A stretch of DNA of 64,000 nt. It comes from Harmothoe impar. Its lineage: Eukaryota > Annelida > Polychaeta > Phyllodocida > Polynoidae. A program made the translations under genes and the position numbers. This document shows positions 49,101 to 56,261 of the stretch, piece by piece; the stretch's first letter is position 1, and each line of letters begins with the position of its first letter. The DNA is taken from positions 57,829,800 to 57,893,799 of the forward strand of contig OX381714.1 of assembly GCA_947462335.1 (NCBI GenBank), given 5' to 3'. The notes under the pieces are model-generated. The model did no database searches. It worked only from the letters and a program-made list of their open reading frames with translations, and was not told where the DNA came from.

Positions 49101-51009
49101 CGGCCACATCCTTACTGGTGCTGGAGGTGGCACCTCTACTCGACGCCTTAGCTGCGGAGGCGGCCACATCCTTACCAACGCCCGCCTCGGCTGCGGAGGG
49201 AGCTGCGGAGGAGGCCTGTTCCCTGGAGGAGCGGGCGGAGGAGGTTTTGCTATGGCGATCAGACTTGCCTTCTCGAGGTGAGCGACTCCTACTCCTTCTT
49301 CTATCCTTGGTACCCCCTGCCGAGCACTCCTTTCCGTCCATCCTCGTCCTCTCTCGTGCCGAGTGGTCCCTGGAGGAGCTGCTTCCTGCGGAGTTGCGGC
49401 TATTTTCCAAGATGGAGGTGTTTTGGTCTCGCTCCGCGCGAGATTCTCGTGCGGAGGGGTGATCTCGCGAGAGAGAGCGAGATTTGGACGGCTCCTCCGC
49501 AGGCGTCTTGTGGGCAGACGATCTATTAAAAGTAGTTTTACTGTCTTTGCGGGGGAAGTCCAAGGGTGATTTTCTCCCCCGGGAGGGGCTACGGTCCCCC
49601 TTCCTTCCCTTGGGGATGGTAAACCCTCCTCCTGGTGCTTTCTTCCTCGTCATTTCCCTGGTTCTCTCTGTTCTCCTCCGCAAAACGCTGCTAGCCCGGC
49701 CCTCTGCAGTACCCGTATGCCAGACCTTTAGTGCGGAGGAGGCGATGCTGGCGCCATCTCTCGGCGCCCCCGGGAACTCGTTAGCTGCGGAGGAGACGAT
49801 GCCGCCCCCTGGTGCTTCGGATCGGAACGACTGTGCGGAGGATACCGCTGCGGAGGAAGGAAAGCCCGTGGGTTCTGGAGCTGTCGCAGGGGAGGGGTAA
49901 GCAGTTACCATCCTTACCGATACGGGGGCGTCCTCTCCCCCTTCCCCCACTGAGACGGGGGCGTCCTCCCTCATCCCTTCCGGCCGGGGTGGTACTACTT
50001 TGAGCTGGTCGTAGGGTACCACCCTCATCTTCCGCCCGTTTTTTATGTGGTATACCGTTGCGGATACTTTCCCGACCACTTCCCAGGGCCCGGTCCAAAG
50101 CCTTTGCAGCTTAGGACTCCGCCCCACCTTCCGCCCCGGATGATGGTAGTACACCGTGCTGCCCACCGGTATATCTTGTAGAACTGCCCGGCCGTCGTAA
50201 TTCCTCTTCTGGCGAGAGACGGCCACCCCTATATTCTCCCTAGCCACGGCATGGGCCGTAGCGGTCCCCCTCCGTAAGGAGGCGACATATCCTACTTCAC
50301 TCCCCCCCACCCCCTCTTCCGTTTCCGGGTAAAGGAGGTCAAGGGGGGTGTTTGTCTCCCGGCCCAACATCATCATATTGGGCGTAATGCCCGTGGTAGA
50401 ATGGACCGAGGAACGATACGCGGAGAGGACCATAGGGAGGTGGACATCCCAGTCCTTCTGATCTTCCGCCACCACTGCGGATAGTAGAGCTTCTATTGTC
50501 CTATTTGCCCGTTCCACCAGGCCGTCGGAGCGGGGGTTGAAGGCGCACGTGCGGGTCTGTTGGATACCCAGAAGACTCACTACTTCTCGGAACAAGTGGG
50601 ACTGAAAGTTCCTTCCTTGGTCCGAGTGTAATGTAGTGGGGCACCCTAGGCGGCAGATGACTGTCTCCACCAGGGCACGGGCCACCGTAGCAGCCTCTTG
50701 GTTAGGAAGGGCCACGGCCTCGGCCCATTTGGTGAAGTAGTCGGCCATTACCACTATGTACTTGTTACCGCGGGGGGTGAGGGGAAGGGGGCCCATTACA
50801 TCTATCGCCATTCGCTCCATAGGTAGTCCTACCCCCACGTGGCCCATGGGCGCTTTGCGAGGGTGAGGGGCCGGCTTCCTTTGTAGACAGACCTCGCAGG
50901 TAGCGGTCCAATACGTCACCTCCCGGCGGAATTCAGGCCAATACCAGCGCTGTTGAAGCTTGCGGATGGTCCTATCCCTTCCGAAATGTCCCACTATGCC
51001 CCCCCCCAT
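46141..51009 (-). CDS. Integrase with a C-terminal extension of about 1,270 residues
   Basis: A 1,622-codon open frame. It begins inside the His-His-Cys-Cys zinc motif (GHFGRD, then CEVCLQRK; the first His lies in the preceding frame). The DDE core follows, with AIDVMGPL, LHSDQGRNF and GLVERANRT, then a GPY/F-like module (TGPWEVVGKV, about residues 308-345), which inserts cDNA. Instead of stopping, the frame continues with a Ser/Ala-rich module, a long Arg/Ser-rich region (about residues 430-690), a canonical C2H2 zinc finger (C-X4-C-X12-H-X4-H, about residues 706-733) and a second finger-like Cys-X5-Cys...His-X4-His unit (about residues 736-775). A Pro/Ser/Thr-rich region and an Arg-rich end complete it. 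The join to RNase H needs one base less in a nine-G run at 50,999-51,007. The extension may tether or package nucleic acid; that is inference. Confidence 0.85.
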   Translation of the reverse strand: MGGGIVGHFGRDRTIRKLQQRWYWPEFRREVTYWTATCEVCLQRKPAPHPRKAPMGHVGVGLPMERMAIDVMGPLPLTPRGNKYIVVMADYFTKWAEAVALPNQEAATVARALVETVICRLGCPTTLHSDQGRNFQSHLFREVVSLLGIQQTRTCAFNPRSDGLVERANRTIEALLSAVVAEDQKDWDVHLPMVLSAYRSSVHSTTGITPNMMMLGRETNTPLDLLYPETEEGVGGSEVGYVASLRRGTATAHAVARENIGVAVSRQKRNYDGRAVLQDIPVGSTVYYHHPGRKVGRSPKLQRLWTGPWEVVGKVSATVYHIKNGRKMRVVPYDQLKVVPPRPEGMREDAPVSVGEGGEDAPVSVRMVTAYPSPATAPEPTGFPSSAAVSSAQSFRSEAPGGGIVSSAANEFPGAPRDGASIASSALKVWHTGTAEGRASSVLRRRTERTREMTRKKAPGGGFTIPKGRKGDRSPSRGRKSPLDFPRKDSKTTFNRSSAHKTPAEEPSKSRSLSRDHPSARESRAERDQNTSILENSRNSAGSSSSRDHSARERTRMDGKECSAGGTKDRRRSRSRSPREGKSDRHSKTSSARSSREQASSAAPSAAEAGVGKDVAASAAKASSRGATSSTSKDVAASAAKTSSTTSSSRAKPKASSASSRSSTTSSSRADSNASSTSSGRCSKGGKSPAAGRKKAPKGPSPTASWVCDAPGCGMAYTLKWSLTRHKAEKHSSQSMGWMCPFGTECGGWDGSNPYASVRKGDLPRHLRGFHRNEGGPEYEWAAEGGEKFMPLPYPIIPTVKARSLSREGRGASRSPSASSSRGVKRTASASLTPAPKRVASTSASRGRSATPKRTTSSAAPTIGTLQAPTTPASVAHRLGPAVVPSGPPKSPPRRVVVTEATTTPPRREETPPRAARSRSETATTPSTPPRRVMLPRTEEAESGLAPGLAEQGTSSVGSLGASPAFSLGSPGPLPPTLASSWGEEAAAAARNLMLSMATPPTPSATARLHSGVSAPSLSHAEDEIIAASEAVLAELQSHPLEKRSPEEKAAATHALSATSRCLQEAILQKKLDIYLSFGSGPGEREALRARGLDVPTVVAQQTPPPHPTSATPPATGTPTASRAAAERSPPPKTSTPPPMTTSTPTTTETAAGGSPATDPSPSDGHLEPVAYCQLSLDGDTPPGSPSQLLALPSAEEPEFYVDLTRGEKEPSDLRHPEQEGVTWDAATATWVPLSARGEPRTQVAPSVEPSGSRAPTPGSPSQPATMAPQGGSDTPTAPLPVQPEPRPPIPPLAVQPEPRPPVPTVRLPTCGGTHLGSSRRSQSRAEGAPALPTTAEGASTAPTPMYLPGEVVTAIRRHCRDGEGAYIHPGRTQDGVWDRRLSLLLPPRSPTLCVEWSPFDPPRATTVLPIPSEENIPVADEEETTALPEEWRSPAPTAPAPTVRRAAPRPHQQWGGVQVPRKYKEKAEEDLAAGGTASAPRCPAPSTNTQTPPGGRRPARATRPPASAAVLGQHHPRATWMPWWWVQDRDPNRLEQWGTFILPPLSMGDEFSATGGEIMSRLRVIEPGVYDVIASITTRYHLRSAQPAGPRRSPRLAARSPLPTKSPLQVSHAYLSRIERN

Positions 51010-52612
51010 GGGCGCTCTCCCACGCCTCTTTCTTCCTTCCTTCCGGCACCAACACCTGGAAGACGCGCGGGCTTCCCGGAACGAACCACCATCTGCCGAG
51101 CAGTTCCCTTTTTAGCTGCAGCCGGCCCAGCTGGCTAGCCAAGCATTTGATGGGGTAACCTTCCGCAGCTAGCTCCTCGGCACTCGGTGTTATGCCCTCC
51201 TCTACCCACCTGTATACCCGTCCTACTACGGCGTCCTCCCTTTGGTCTTTCACCCAGGCCTCCCGTACCGGCTCCGCCACCTCGGGGTCACTCGCCCCTT
51301 GTCGGGTAATTGCCCGTACCGATGGAGGGATTTCTCCATCCTCTTCGTCCGTCCGTCCACATTGCCGGCAGGGAATGCGTGAAAGACCGTCCACATTACC
51401 GTGCAGGCGTCCTGGCCGGTGTTCTATCTTGTAGTCATACGTTCCCATAATGGATATCCAACGCGCGATCTGTCCTTCGGGTTCCTTGAAGGCCATTACC
51501 CACTTGAGCGCCGCGTGATCCGTGCGGATCAAGACCTTTCGCCCAAGCAGGTAGTGCCGGAACTTCTTGAGCCCAAAGATGATGCCCAGTAACTCCCGTC
51601 GGGTGACACAGTAATTGCGCTCCGCTGGATCCAAGGTTCGGCTGCCGTATGACAGCACGACCTCCTTCTCCCCCTGTACCTGGGACAGCACGGCTCCCAG
51701 CCCGAAGTTCGAGGCGTCCGTGTCCAGGACTATTTGCCCTTCGTCCTCTGGATACCCGAGGATGGGGGCTGTCATAAGCAACTTCTGCAACCGTCGGAAG
51801 GCCCCCTCGCAGTCCTCGTTCCAGCGGAAGATACGGCCCTTGTCGGCTAGGGACGTCAGCGGCTTGGCAAGGGTGGCAAAGTCGGGCACAAAAGAGCGAT
51901 AATAGCTAGCTAACCCCACGAAGCTCCTCACTTCCTTAAGGCTCTGGGGTATGGGCCAGTCCCGAATGGACTTTATTTTCTCCGGGTCGGTGGCAATACC
52001 AGCTTCGCTAACCACGTGCCCCAAGAACCCAACCTCCCGGCGGGCCAACTGGCACTTGGATGGCTTAACCTTCAGTCCCGCAGCCTCCAATCGCTCCAAA
52101 ACCTCTCCCAGGCGCCGGAGGTGACCCTCAAAGTCGTGGGAGAAGACCACTATGTCGTCGAGGTACACCAGACAGGAGGTCCACTGTAACCCCCGCATGG
52201 CTACCTCCATTAGACGCTCGAACGTACCGGGGGCATTGCACAGTCCAAAGGGCATAACAGTGAACTGGAACAACCCCCGGTGCGTCGAAAAAGCGGTCTT
52301 CTCCCGATCCTCCGGAGCCATGGCAACCTGCCAATAGCCGCTGACGAGGTCCATGGTACTGAACCACTTGGACCCCGCCAGGGTGTCCAGCGAATCATCA
52401 ATGCGAGGCAGGGGGTAAGCATCCTTCACAGTGACCTCGTTAAGCTTCCGGTAATCGACGCAAAATCTCATGCTGCCGTCCTTCTTCCTACCGAGCACCA
52501 CCGGTGATGCCCATGGTCCCTCTGCCTCCTCGATTACTCCGGCCATAAGCATCTTGTCCACCTCACTGTCCACCACGGCCCGGCGGTGCGGGGCGAGACG
52601 ACGCGGCGGCAT
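50972..52612 (-). CDS. Reverse transcriptase-RNase H of the gypsy element
   Basis: A 546-codon frame covering RT, RNase H and the start of integrase. RT motifs include WASPVVLGRKKDG, RFCVDYRKLN, DLVSGYWQ, MPFGLCNAP and the catalytic YLDDIVVFS near residue 149. The Ty3-type RNase H starts at VLDTDASNFGLG (about residue 296) and includes RTDHAALKWV. The frame ends soon after the first integrase His (ESAHGG), where the G9 run shifts it out of phase. Upstream, the protease ORF overlaps by 79 bp in another frame with no obvious slippery heptamer. That makes a single-base deletion or sequence error near 52,610 more likely than programmed shifting. As given, this copy cannot make one continuous Pol. 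Confidence 0.88.
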   Translation of the reverse strand: MPPRRLAPHRRAVVDSEVDKMLMAGVIEEAEGPWASPVVLGRKKDGSMRFCVDYRKLNEVTVKDAYPLPRIDDSLDTLAGSKWFSTMDLVSGYWQVAMAPEDREKTAFSTHRGLFQFTVMPFGLCNAPGTFERLMEVAMRGLQWTSCLVYLDDIVVFSHDFEGHLRRLGEVLERLEAAGLKVKPSKCQLARREVGFLGHVVSEAGIATDPEKIKSIRDWPIPQSLKEVRSFVGLASYYRSFVPDFATLAKPLTSLADKGRIFRWNEDCEGAFRRLQKLLMTAPILGYPEDEGQIVLDTDASNFGLGAVLSQVQGEKEVVLSYGSRTLDPAERNYCVTRRELLGIIFGLKKFRHYLLGRKVLIRTDHAALKWVMAFKEPEGQIARWISIMGTYDYKIEHRPGRLHGNVDGLSRIPCRQCGRTDEEDGEIPPSVRAITRQGASDPEVAEPVREAWVKDQREDAVVGRVYRWVEEGITPSAEELAAEGYPIKCLASQLGRLQLKRELLGRWWFVPGSPRVFQVLVPEGRKKEAWESAHGGGHSGTFRKG

Positions 52613-53667
52613 CCTAATGGGATCTTGTGTTGGACGGTGTTGGCGCGCCCCGTGTCTCCCGGCCTCAATTGGAAAGCCGCCCTATGGTGCATGAGGAGTT
52701 CTTCTAGGGCAGCCTTTCTCTCCTCTTGTACGCCTTCCGTCAAGGTTTGAAGTAAGGCCGCCGTTTCCTCCGTAGAAGGTTCTTGGGTAGAGGCCACCCT
52801 ACAGTGCTCCCCTTCGCTCAGTGGAGCCGCCACTGTCATTTCCACCTCTTCTATAGAGGCGAGCGTCATCTCTTTGTACACCACGACAGCATCTTGCCCT
52901 GGGTTGAATAGTCGGACCGGGGTTTCCGGCCGGGTGGTGTCTATAAGTGCTCGTCCGACCAGCAGACCTCTTGTTTCCTCCATTTCCCTCAGCCCTTCCA
53001 CCAAGCCGAGCTCGCTTCCCTCCCAGTCCCCTACCAGATAGCCCGGGACGATGGACTCTTCCCCTGGCTGGATGACAGTAGTATAGGAGCTGATCACACG
53101 GCAGAAGGAGAGCTTCTCCTCCTCTTCCCCTCCCCACGTCTCCCTTAGTAGTCGCTCCCCGGCCACGTCCACCAAGAAGCCGCTTCCCCTCAAGAAGCGG
53201 GAACCCAGAATGGCATCGGTGGGGATTTCGGACAGTTCAAATCCCACCCGGAAGGAGCCGTCGCCTATTTTTACCGAGACCGTCACATGCCCGAATAGTT
53301 GTAAAGCTCTCCCCTCGACCGAGTAGACCCTCTCTGTGGTCCCGCTTAGTTCGCCTGGCTCACCATGAGTCCGCCACCACGATAAGGAGAGCATATTAAC
53401 CGTGGCGCCGGTGTCCACCAGACAACCGACGCTCTCGTTACCCATTCTCCCCTCTATCAATAGGCCAGACCCTCCTCTTTCCAAGCGACCTTGTACCACC
53501 TCGGTCCTTCCCTCTATCGCCTCGACCCTACAGGGGGTGTCCTGCAGGGTCGATTCTAGTTTTCCGACAGCTGTGCGGTGGGCGGCAGTACGGCTGAAGA
53601 GGTCACCGGGACTGGCGCTACTCCGCCCGCATCCGCTACCGCCATGGCCTGCAGCCAGGATGGGCAA
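52534..53667 (-). CDS. Aspartic protease and pol N-terminal region
   Basis: A 377-codon frame overlapping the end of gag by 112 bp in the -1 frame relative to gag. The retropepsin active site is VDTGATVNMLS near residue 83, with the second conserved block PTDAILGSRFL about 70 residues later. The enzyme would cut Gag and Gag-Pol. After the protease, about 150 residues link to RT. The called Met is probably not used: entry by -1 frameshifting from gag is usual, and GGAAAAC immediately before the gag TAG is a candidate slip site. The last 20 or so codons (from about 52,605) are out of frame with RT and look like a lesion. Confidence 0.8.
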   Translation of the reverse strand: MPILAAGHGGSGCGRSSASPGDLFSRTAAHRTAVGKLESTLQDTPCRVEAIEGRTEVVQGRLERGGSGLLIEGRMGNESVGCLVDTGATVNMLSLSWWRTHGEPGELSGTTERVYSVEGRALQLFGHVTVSVKIGDGSFRVGFELSEIPTDAILGSRFLRGSGFLVDVAGERLLRETWGGEEEEKLSFCRVISSYTTVIQPGEESIVPGYLVGDWEGSELGLVEGLREMEETRGLLVGRALIDTTRPETPVRLFNPGQDAVVVYKEMTLASIEEVEMTVAAPLSEGEHCRVASTQEPSTEETAALLQTLTEGVQEERKAALEELLMHHRAAFQLRPGDTGRANTVQHKIPLGCRRVVSPRTAGPWWTVRWTRCLWPE

Positions 53668-54869
53668 TTACCCCTCCGGTGCCCCAGAGCCGCGCAGTGG
53701 TAACAGCGCGTTTCCGCCAACGGCAACCGAGGTCGGTCGGGACGAGCCGGCCTGCTTCCGCTGCCCCGGTCACTGCTTCTCTCGCTCCTCCCTTCCCGTC
53801 CGGCCAGGGCGGTAGTAACTGTCTCGCGGAATTTCGCGTTCTCGGCCCTCTCTCGCTGCGCCTCCTTCTGCACTGTTTCCAGCGCTTCCCCCATAGTTTG
53901 GCCGGTGGCCCTCACTGTCTGTTGTGTCCCGTATGGGCGCATACAGGCCTCCGCGTGGAGGGCCACTTGTACGGCGTCCAGCAAGGTCTTAGCCTGGGAC
54001 TGATGTATCCAAAATTGGAGTTGCTGATCCTTCAAACTCTCAATGAACGGATCTTTGGCCATCACGTCTATGGTGGCCAGGTCGGCTTGTGGGTACGCCA
54101 AGCGGGTGTACCTCTCCACCTCCTCCGCATGGGCCTGGAGGCACTCCCCCTTGTTCCGCTCTTTCGCTCTCAGTTTAGCTTTATACATGGCAGCCTGGTT
54201 AGGTGGCTGGAATCGAGAGACCAACCCGGCTCGTAGCTTCTCATACCCGCTGGTTGCTGGGTCGATCCCCGAGAGTATCCGTCGGGCGACTCCCGTGAGA
54301 CTAAGTCCCAGGAAGATCCCAGCCGTCCTATCGTCCCAGTTGTTAGCCAGGATGCATAGCCCGAAGTGGGCTAGATACTCGGCCAGGGGTGTAGTCCCAT
54401 CGTACTTGGAGGGGGTAGTAACTGGTTTCATAACCTTTTCATAGCCCCACGGTCCCTGGCCTGAACCGGAAGGGACCCTGCTGTTGTACGATGGTTGGGC
54501 TATTTCCTCCCTTGATGGCCACTGCATCACCCCTCCTGATACCCCGATGGGGTCGGAGGACCACGGAGCAGACTTCATCTCACCCGGGAAGGAGACAGAT
54601 GGTGTCGCCCCGGAGGCGGGGGCAGTCAGTATTCCAGGCCAGCTTACGTTACGCGTAAGGGAAGAGCGTCCCAACCCTTGTTCGCTCCCGGAGGGCAAGA
54701 CCCCCATTACCCGCGGGTCCCCCTCCCTCTCTGCCTCTCTCCAATTGGAGGGAGCAGAACTCGGCTCGCCTCCGCTGGTCCCTCTTCCTGACGCCCTAGA
54801 CATCTCTGTCTGCACCGCAGCCCTATATGCCGACTCCCTACGTGCCACCTCTTCCCTGGCCGCGTCCAC
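53556..54869 (-). CDS. Gag: capsid and nucleocapsid portion
   Basis: A 437-codon frame in the same phase as the ORF ending at 54,942, from which it is separated by one TGA and 24 further codons. The capsid spans about residues 140-310 (PSKYDGTTPLAEYLAHF, FQPPNQAAMYKAKL, AYPQADLATIDVMA). The nucleocapsid has a canonical zinc knuckle (C-X2-C-X4-H-X4-C, CYHCAALGHRRGNC, about residues 395-410) after an Arg/Gly-rich stretch. It forms the particle shell and binds genomic RNA. The first Met here is probably internal. The frame stops at TAG directly after a GGAAAAC heptamer, where protease is entered. Confidence 0.85.
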   Translation of the reverse strand: MDAAREEVARRESAYRAAVQTEMSRASGRGTSGGEPSSAPSNWREAEREGDPRVMGVLPSGSEQGLGRSSLTRNVSWPGILTAPASGATPSVSFPGEMKSAPWSSDPIGVSGGVMQWPSREEIAQPSYNSRVPSGSGQGPWGYEKVMKPVTTPSKYDGTTPLAEYLAHFGLCILANNWDDRTAGIFLGLSLTGVARRILSGIDPATSGYEKLRAGLVSRFQPPNQAAMYKAKLRAKERNKGECLQAHAEEVERYTRLAYPQADLATIDVMAKDPFIESLKDQQLQFWIHQSQAKTLLDAVQVALHAEACMRPYGTQQTVRATGQTMGEALETVQKEAQRERAENAKFRETVTTALAGREGRSERSSDRGSGSRPARPDRPRLPLAETRCYHCAALGHRRGNCPSWLQAMAVADAGGVAPVPVTSSAVLPPTAQLSEN

Positions 54870-54941
54870 CTTGGCTATCTCTTTCCGGACGGCTACGGCC
54901 CGTAGGGCCTCCTCCTCTGCTTCCTCAGCCAGTTCTAGCTG

Positions 54942-55928
54942 TCAAGAGATCTCCTCCTCCCTCCTCCTGTTCTCCTCTTCTGCCTGCCTCTGCTGGATTT
55001 CTATCTCCCTCGATCTCTTTTCCCTCTCCTCTAGGGCGGATCTCTGCTCCCGCTCTAGCCTTTGAGCTATTCCTTCTAATTCCGCCTGCTGTTGTCTCTC
55101 TCTGTCCCTGCTTAGGACTGCTTCCCTCACTCGGGCCCTCACTAGGGCCAAGACGTCCTCTCCCTCCACGTCGGTTGGGCCCCGTGCGGAGGAGCCAGCT
55201 GCGGAGGAGGCGACTCTGGCGCCATCTCTCGGCGCCCCCGGGAGCTCATTAGCTGCGGAGGAGACGATGCCGCCCCCTGGCGCTTCGGATCGGAACGACC
55301 GTGCGGAGGATACCGCTGCGGAGGAGCCAGCTGCGGAGGAAGCAACGCTGGCGCCATCTCTCGGCGCCCCCGGGAACTCGTTAGCTGCGGAGGAGACGAT
55401 GCCGCCCCCTGGTGCTTCGGATCGGAACGACCGTGCGGAGGATACCGCTGCGGAGGAGCCAGCTGCGGAGGAAGCAACGCTGGCGCCATCTCTCGGCGCC
55501 CCCGGGAACTCGTTAGCTGCGGAGGAGACGATGCCGCCCCCTGGTGACGACGGCGCGGAGGAGTTGCTTGGAAAAACCTCTGCCCCGGCCTCTTCCCTTC
55601 CTTCCGGAAGGGATGTAGCTGGTTCCAAGGGCAAGGTATCCTCTCCTTCTCCTGCTGGTTTTGGTAGCCAGACAGCTCTTCCATCACCTACGGCGCCCAG
55701 GTCCCCTCTCTCTCCTAACCTCCTTCCTTCTTCCAGGGCTGCCATCCTTCTATCCTCTCCTTCTCTCCATCTCAATACCCAATCTCGCTGCCTCTGCGCC
55801 TCCAGCTCGGTGAGCCTACCGTAACCTGGAGGAGGTATTGCTGAAGGAGTTCCACTAAAAAAAATATCTTCTCCTACTGCCATCTCACAGTCTCCTTTCT
55901 CCAACTCAAAAGCCCTCTTGTTCTCCAT
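54942..55928 (-). CDS. Gag N-terminal region, ending at an in-frame TGA
   Basis: A 328-codon frame whose ATG lies 21 bases after the PBS, the expected gag start. It holds an N-terminal helical part (residues 1-85), then three copies of a 44-residue Ala/Ser/Gly-rich module (about residues 125-250), and a charged Glu/Arg coiled coil (about residues 265-328) that continues in the same phase beyond the stop. The stop reads TGA-CAG-CTA, which fits the CAR-YYA context of leaky stops. TGA is also one CpG transition away from an Arg codon, so a recent mutation is equally possible. Without readthrough, capsid would not be made from this start. Confidence 0.8.
   Translation of the reverse strand: MENKRAFELEKGDCEMAVGEDIFFSGTPSAIPPPGYGRLTELEAQRQRDWVLRWREGEDRRMAALEEGRRLGERGDLGAVGDGRAVWLPKPAGEGEDTLPLEPATSLPEGREEAGAEVFPSNSSAPSSPGGGIVSSAANEFPGAPRDGASVASSAAGSSAAVSSARSFRSEAPGGGIVSSAANEFPGAPRDGASVASSAAGSSAAVSSARSFRSEAPGGGIVSSAANELPGAPRDGARVASSAAGSSARGPTDVEGEDVLALVRARVREAVLSRDRERQQQAELEGIAQRLEREQRSALEEREKRSREIEIQQRQAEEENRRREEEIS
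55186..55555 (-). repeat. 132-bp coding tandem repeat in gag (about 2.8 copies)
   Basis: Units begin near 55,186, 55,318 and 55,450. Each encodes 44 residues and contains three or four TGCGGAGGA words. A near-identical single unit lies 5.5 kb away in the integrase extension at about 49,733-49,860, also read in the coding frame. Confidence 0.9.
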
Positions 55929-55949
55929 CTTGGGCGTTTTTCTGCTGTT

Positions 55950-55965
55950 CCCACCGCTGTCACCA
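55950..55965 (-). promoter_or_regulatory. Primer binding site, tRNA-Leu-like
   Basis: Minus-strand TGGTGACAGCGGTGGG, one base inside the 5' LTR. Fifteen of the sixteen bases are shared with the PBS of the gag-only element at 14,328-14,342. Confidence 0.78.
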
Positions 55966-55966
55966 C

Positions 55967-56261
55967 TGTAATAGAACTAGAAGGCGAATGCTTAACTAGG
56001 AAAGAAACACGATGAGAGGAAGTAGTATGAGAAGTAAGTATATATTGTCATCAAACATCAACAGTTACATAGGCGTATATATCAGGCTTGCAAGAAGCGA
56101 CCGCTATAGATGAGCTCTAGAGTAGAACTGCCGGAATTCCTCCGCACGGCGCCTTATATGCCTCCGCACGCCAGTGGCGCCACCTCGCGGCGCCGCCCGG
56201 AACCCCTCCTCCGCACGGCGTGCGGAGGAGCGCGGAGCCAGCTCTCCTCGGCTCCGCTACA
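55967..56261 (-). repeat. 5' LTR of the gypsy element
   Basis: 295 bp, followed outside by the ATAC target duplication. At about 300 bp it is short for so long an element. The GCGCCTTATATGCC stretch near 56,148-56,161 reads GGCATATAAGGCGC on the minus strand, a good TATA-box candidate. Confidence 0.92.

Larger units (their letters stand above)
45148..56261 (-). mobile_element. Ty3/gypsy LTR retrotransposon (11.1 kb)
   Basis: The LTRs are 297 and 295 bp, run TGTAGCGG...TTACA on the minus strand, and are flanked by ATAC (45,144-45,147 and 56,262-56,265). The minus-strand order is 5' LTR, PBS, gag (with one in-frame stop), protease, RT/RNase H, integrase with a very long C-terminal extension, 3' UTR, PPT and 3' LTR. 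The LTR copies differ by one substitution and one TA dinucleotide, so insertion is recent. The coding region is nonetheless broken by a TGA, and by frame changes at the protease-RT and RNase H-integrase junctions. It is much more GC-rich than its flanks. Confidence 0.92.
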
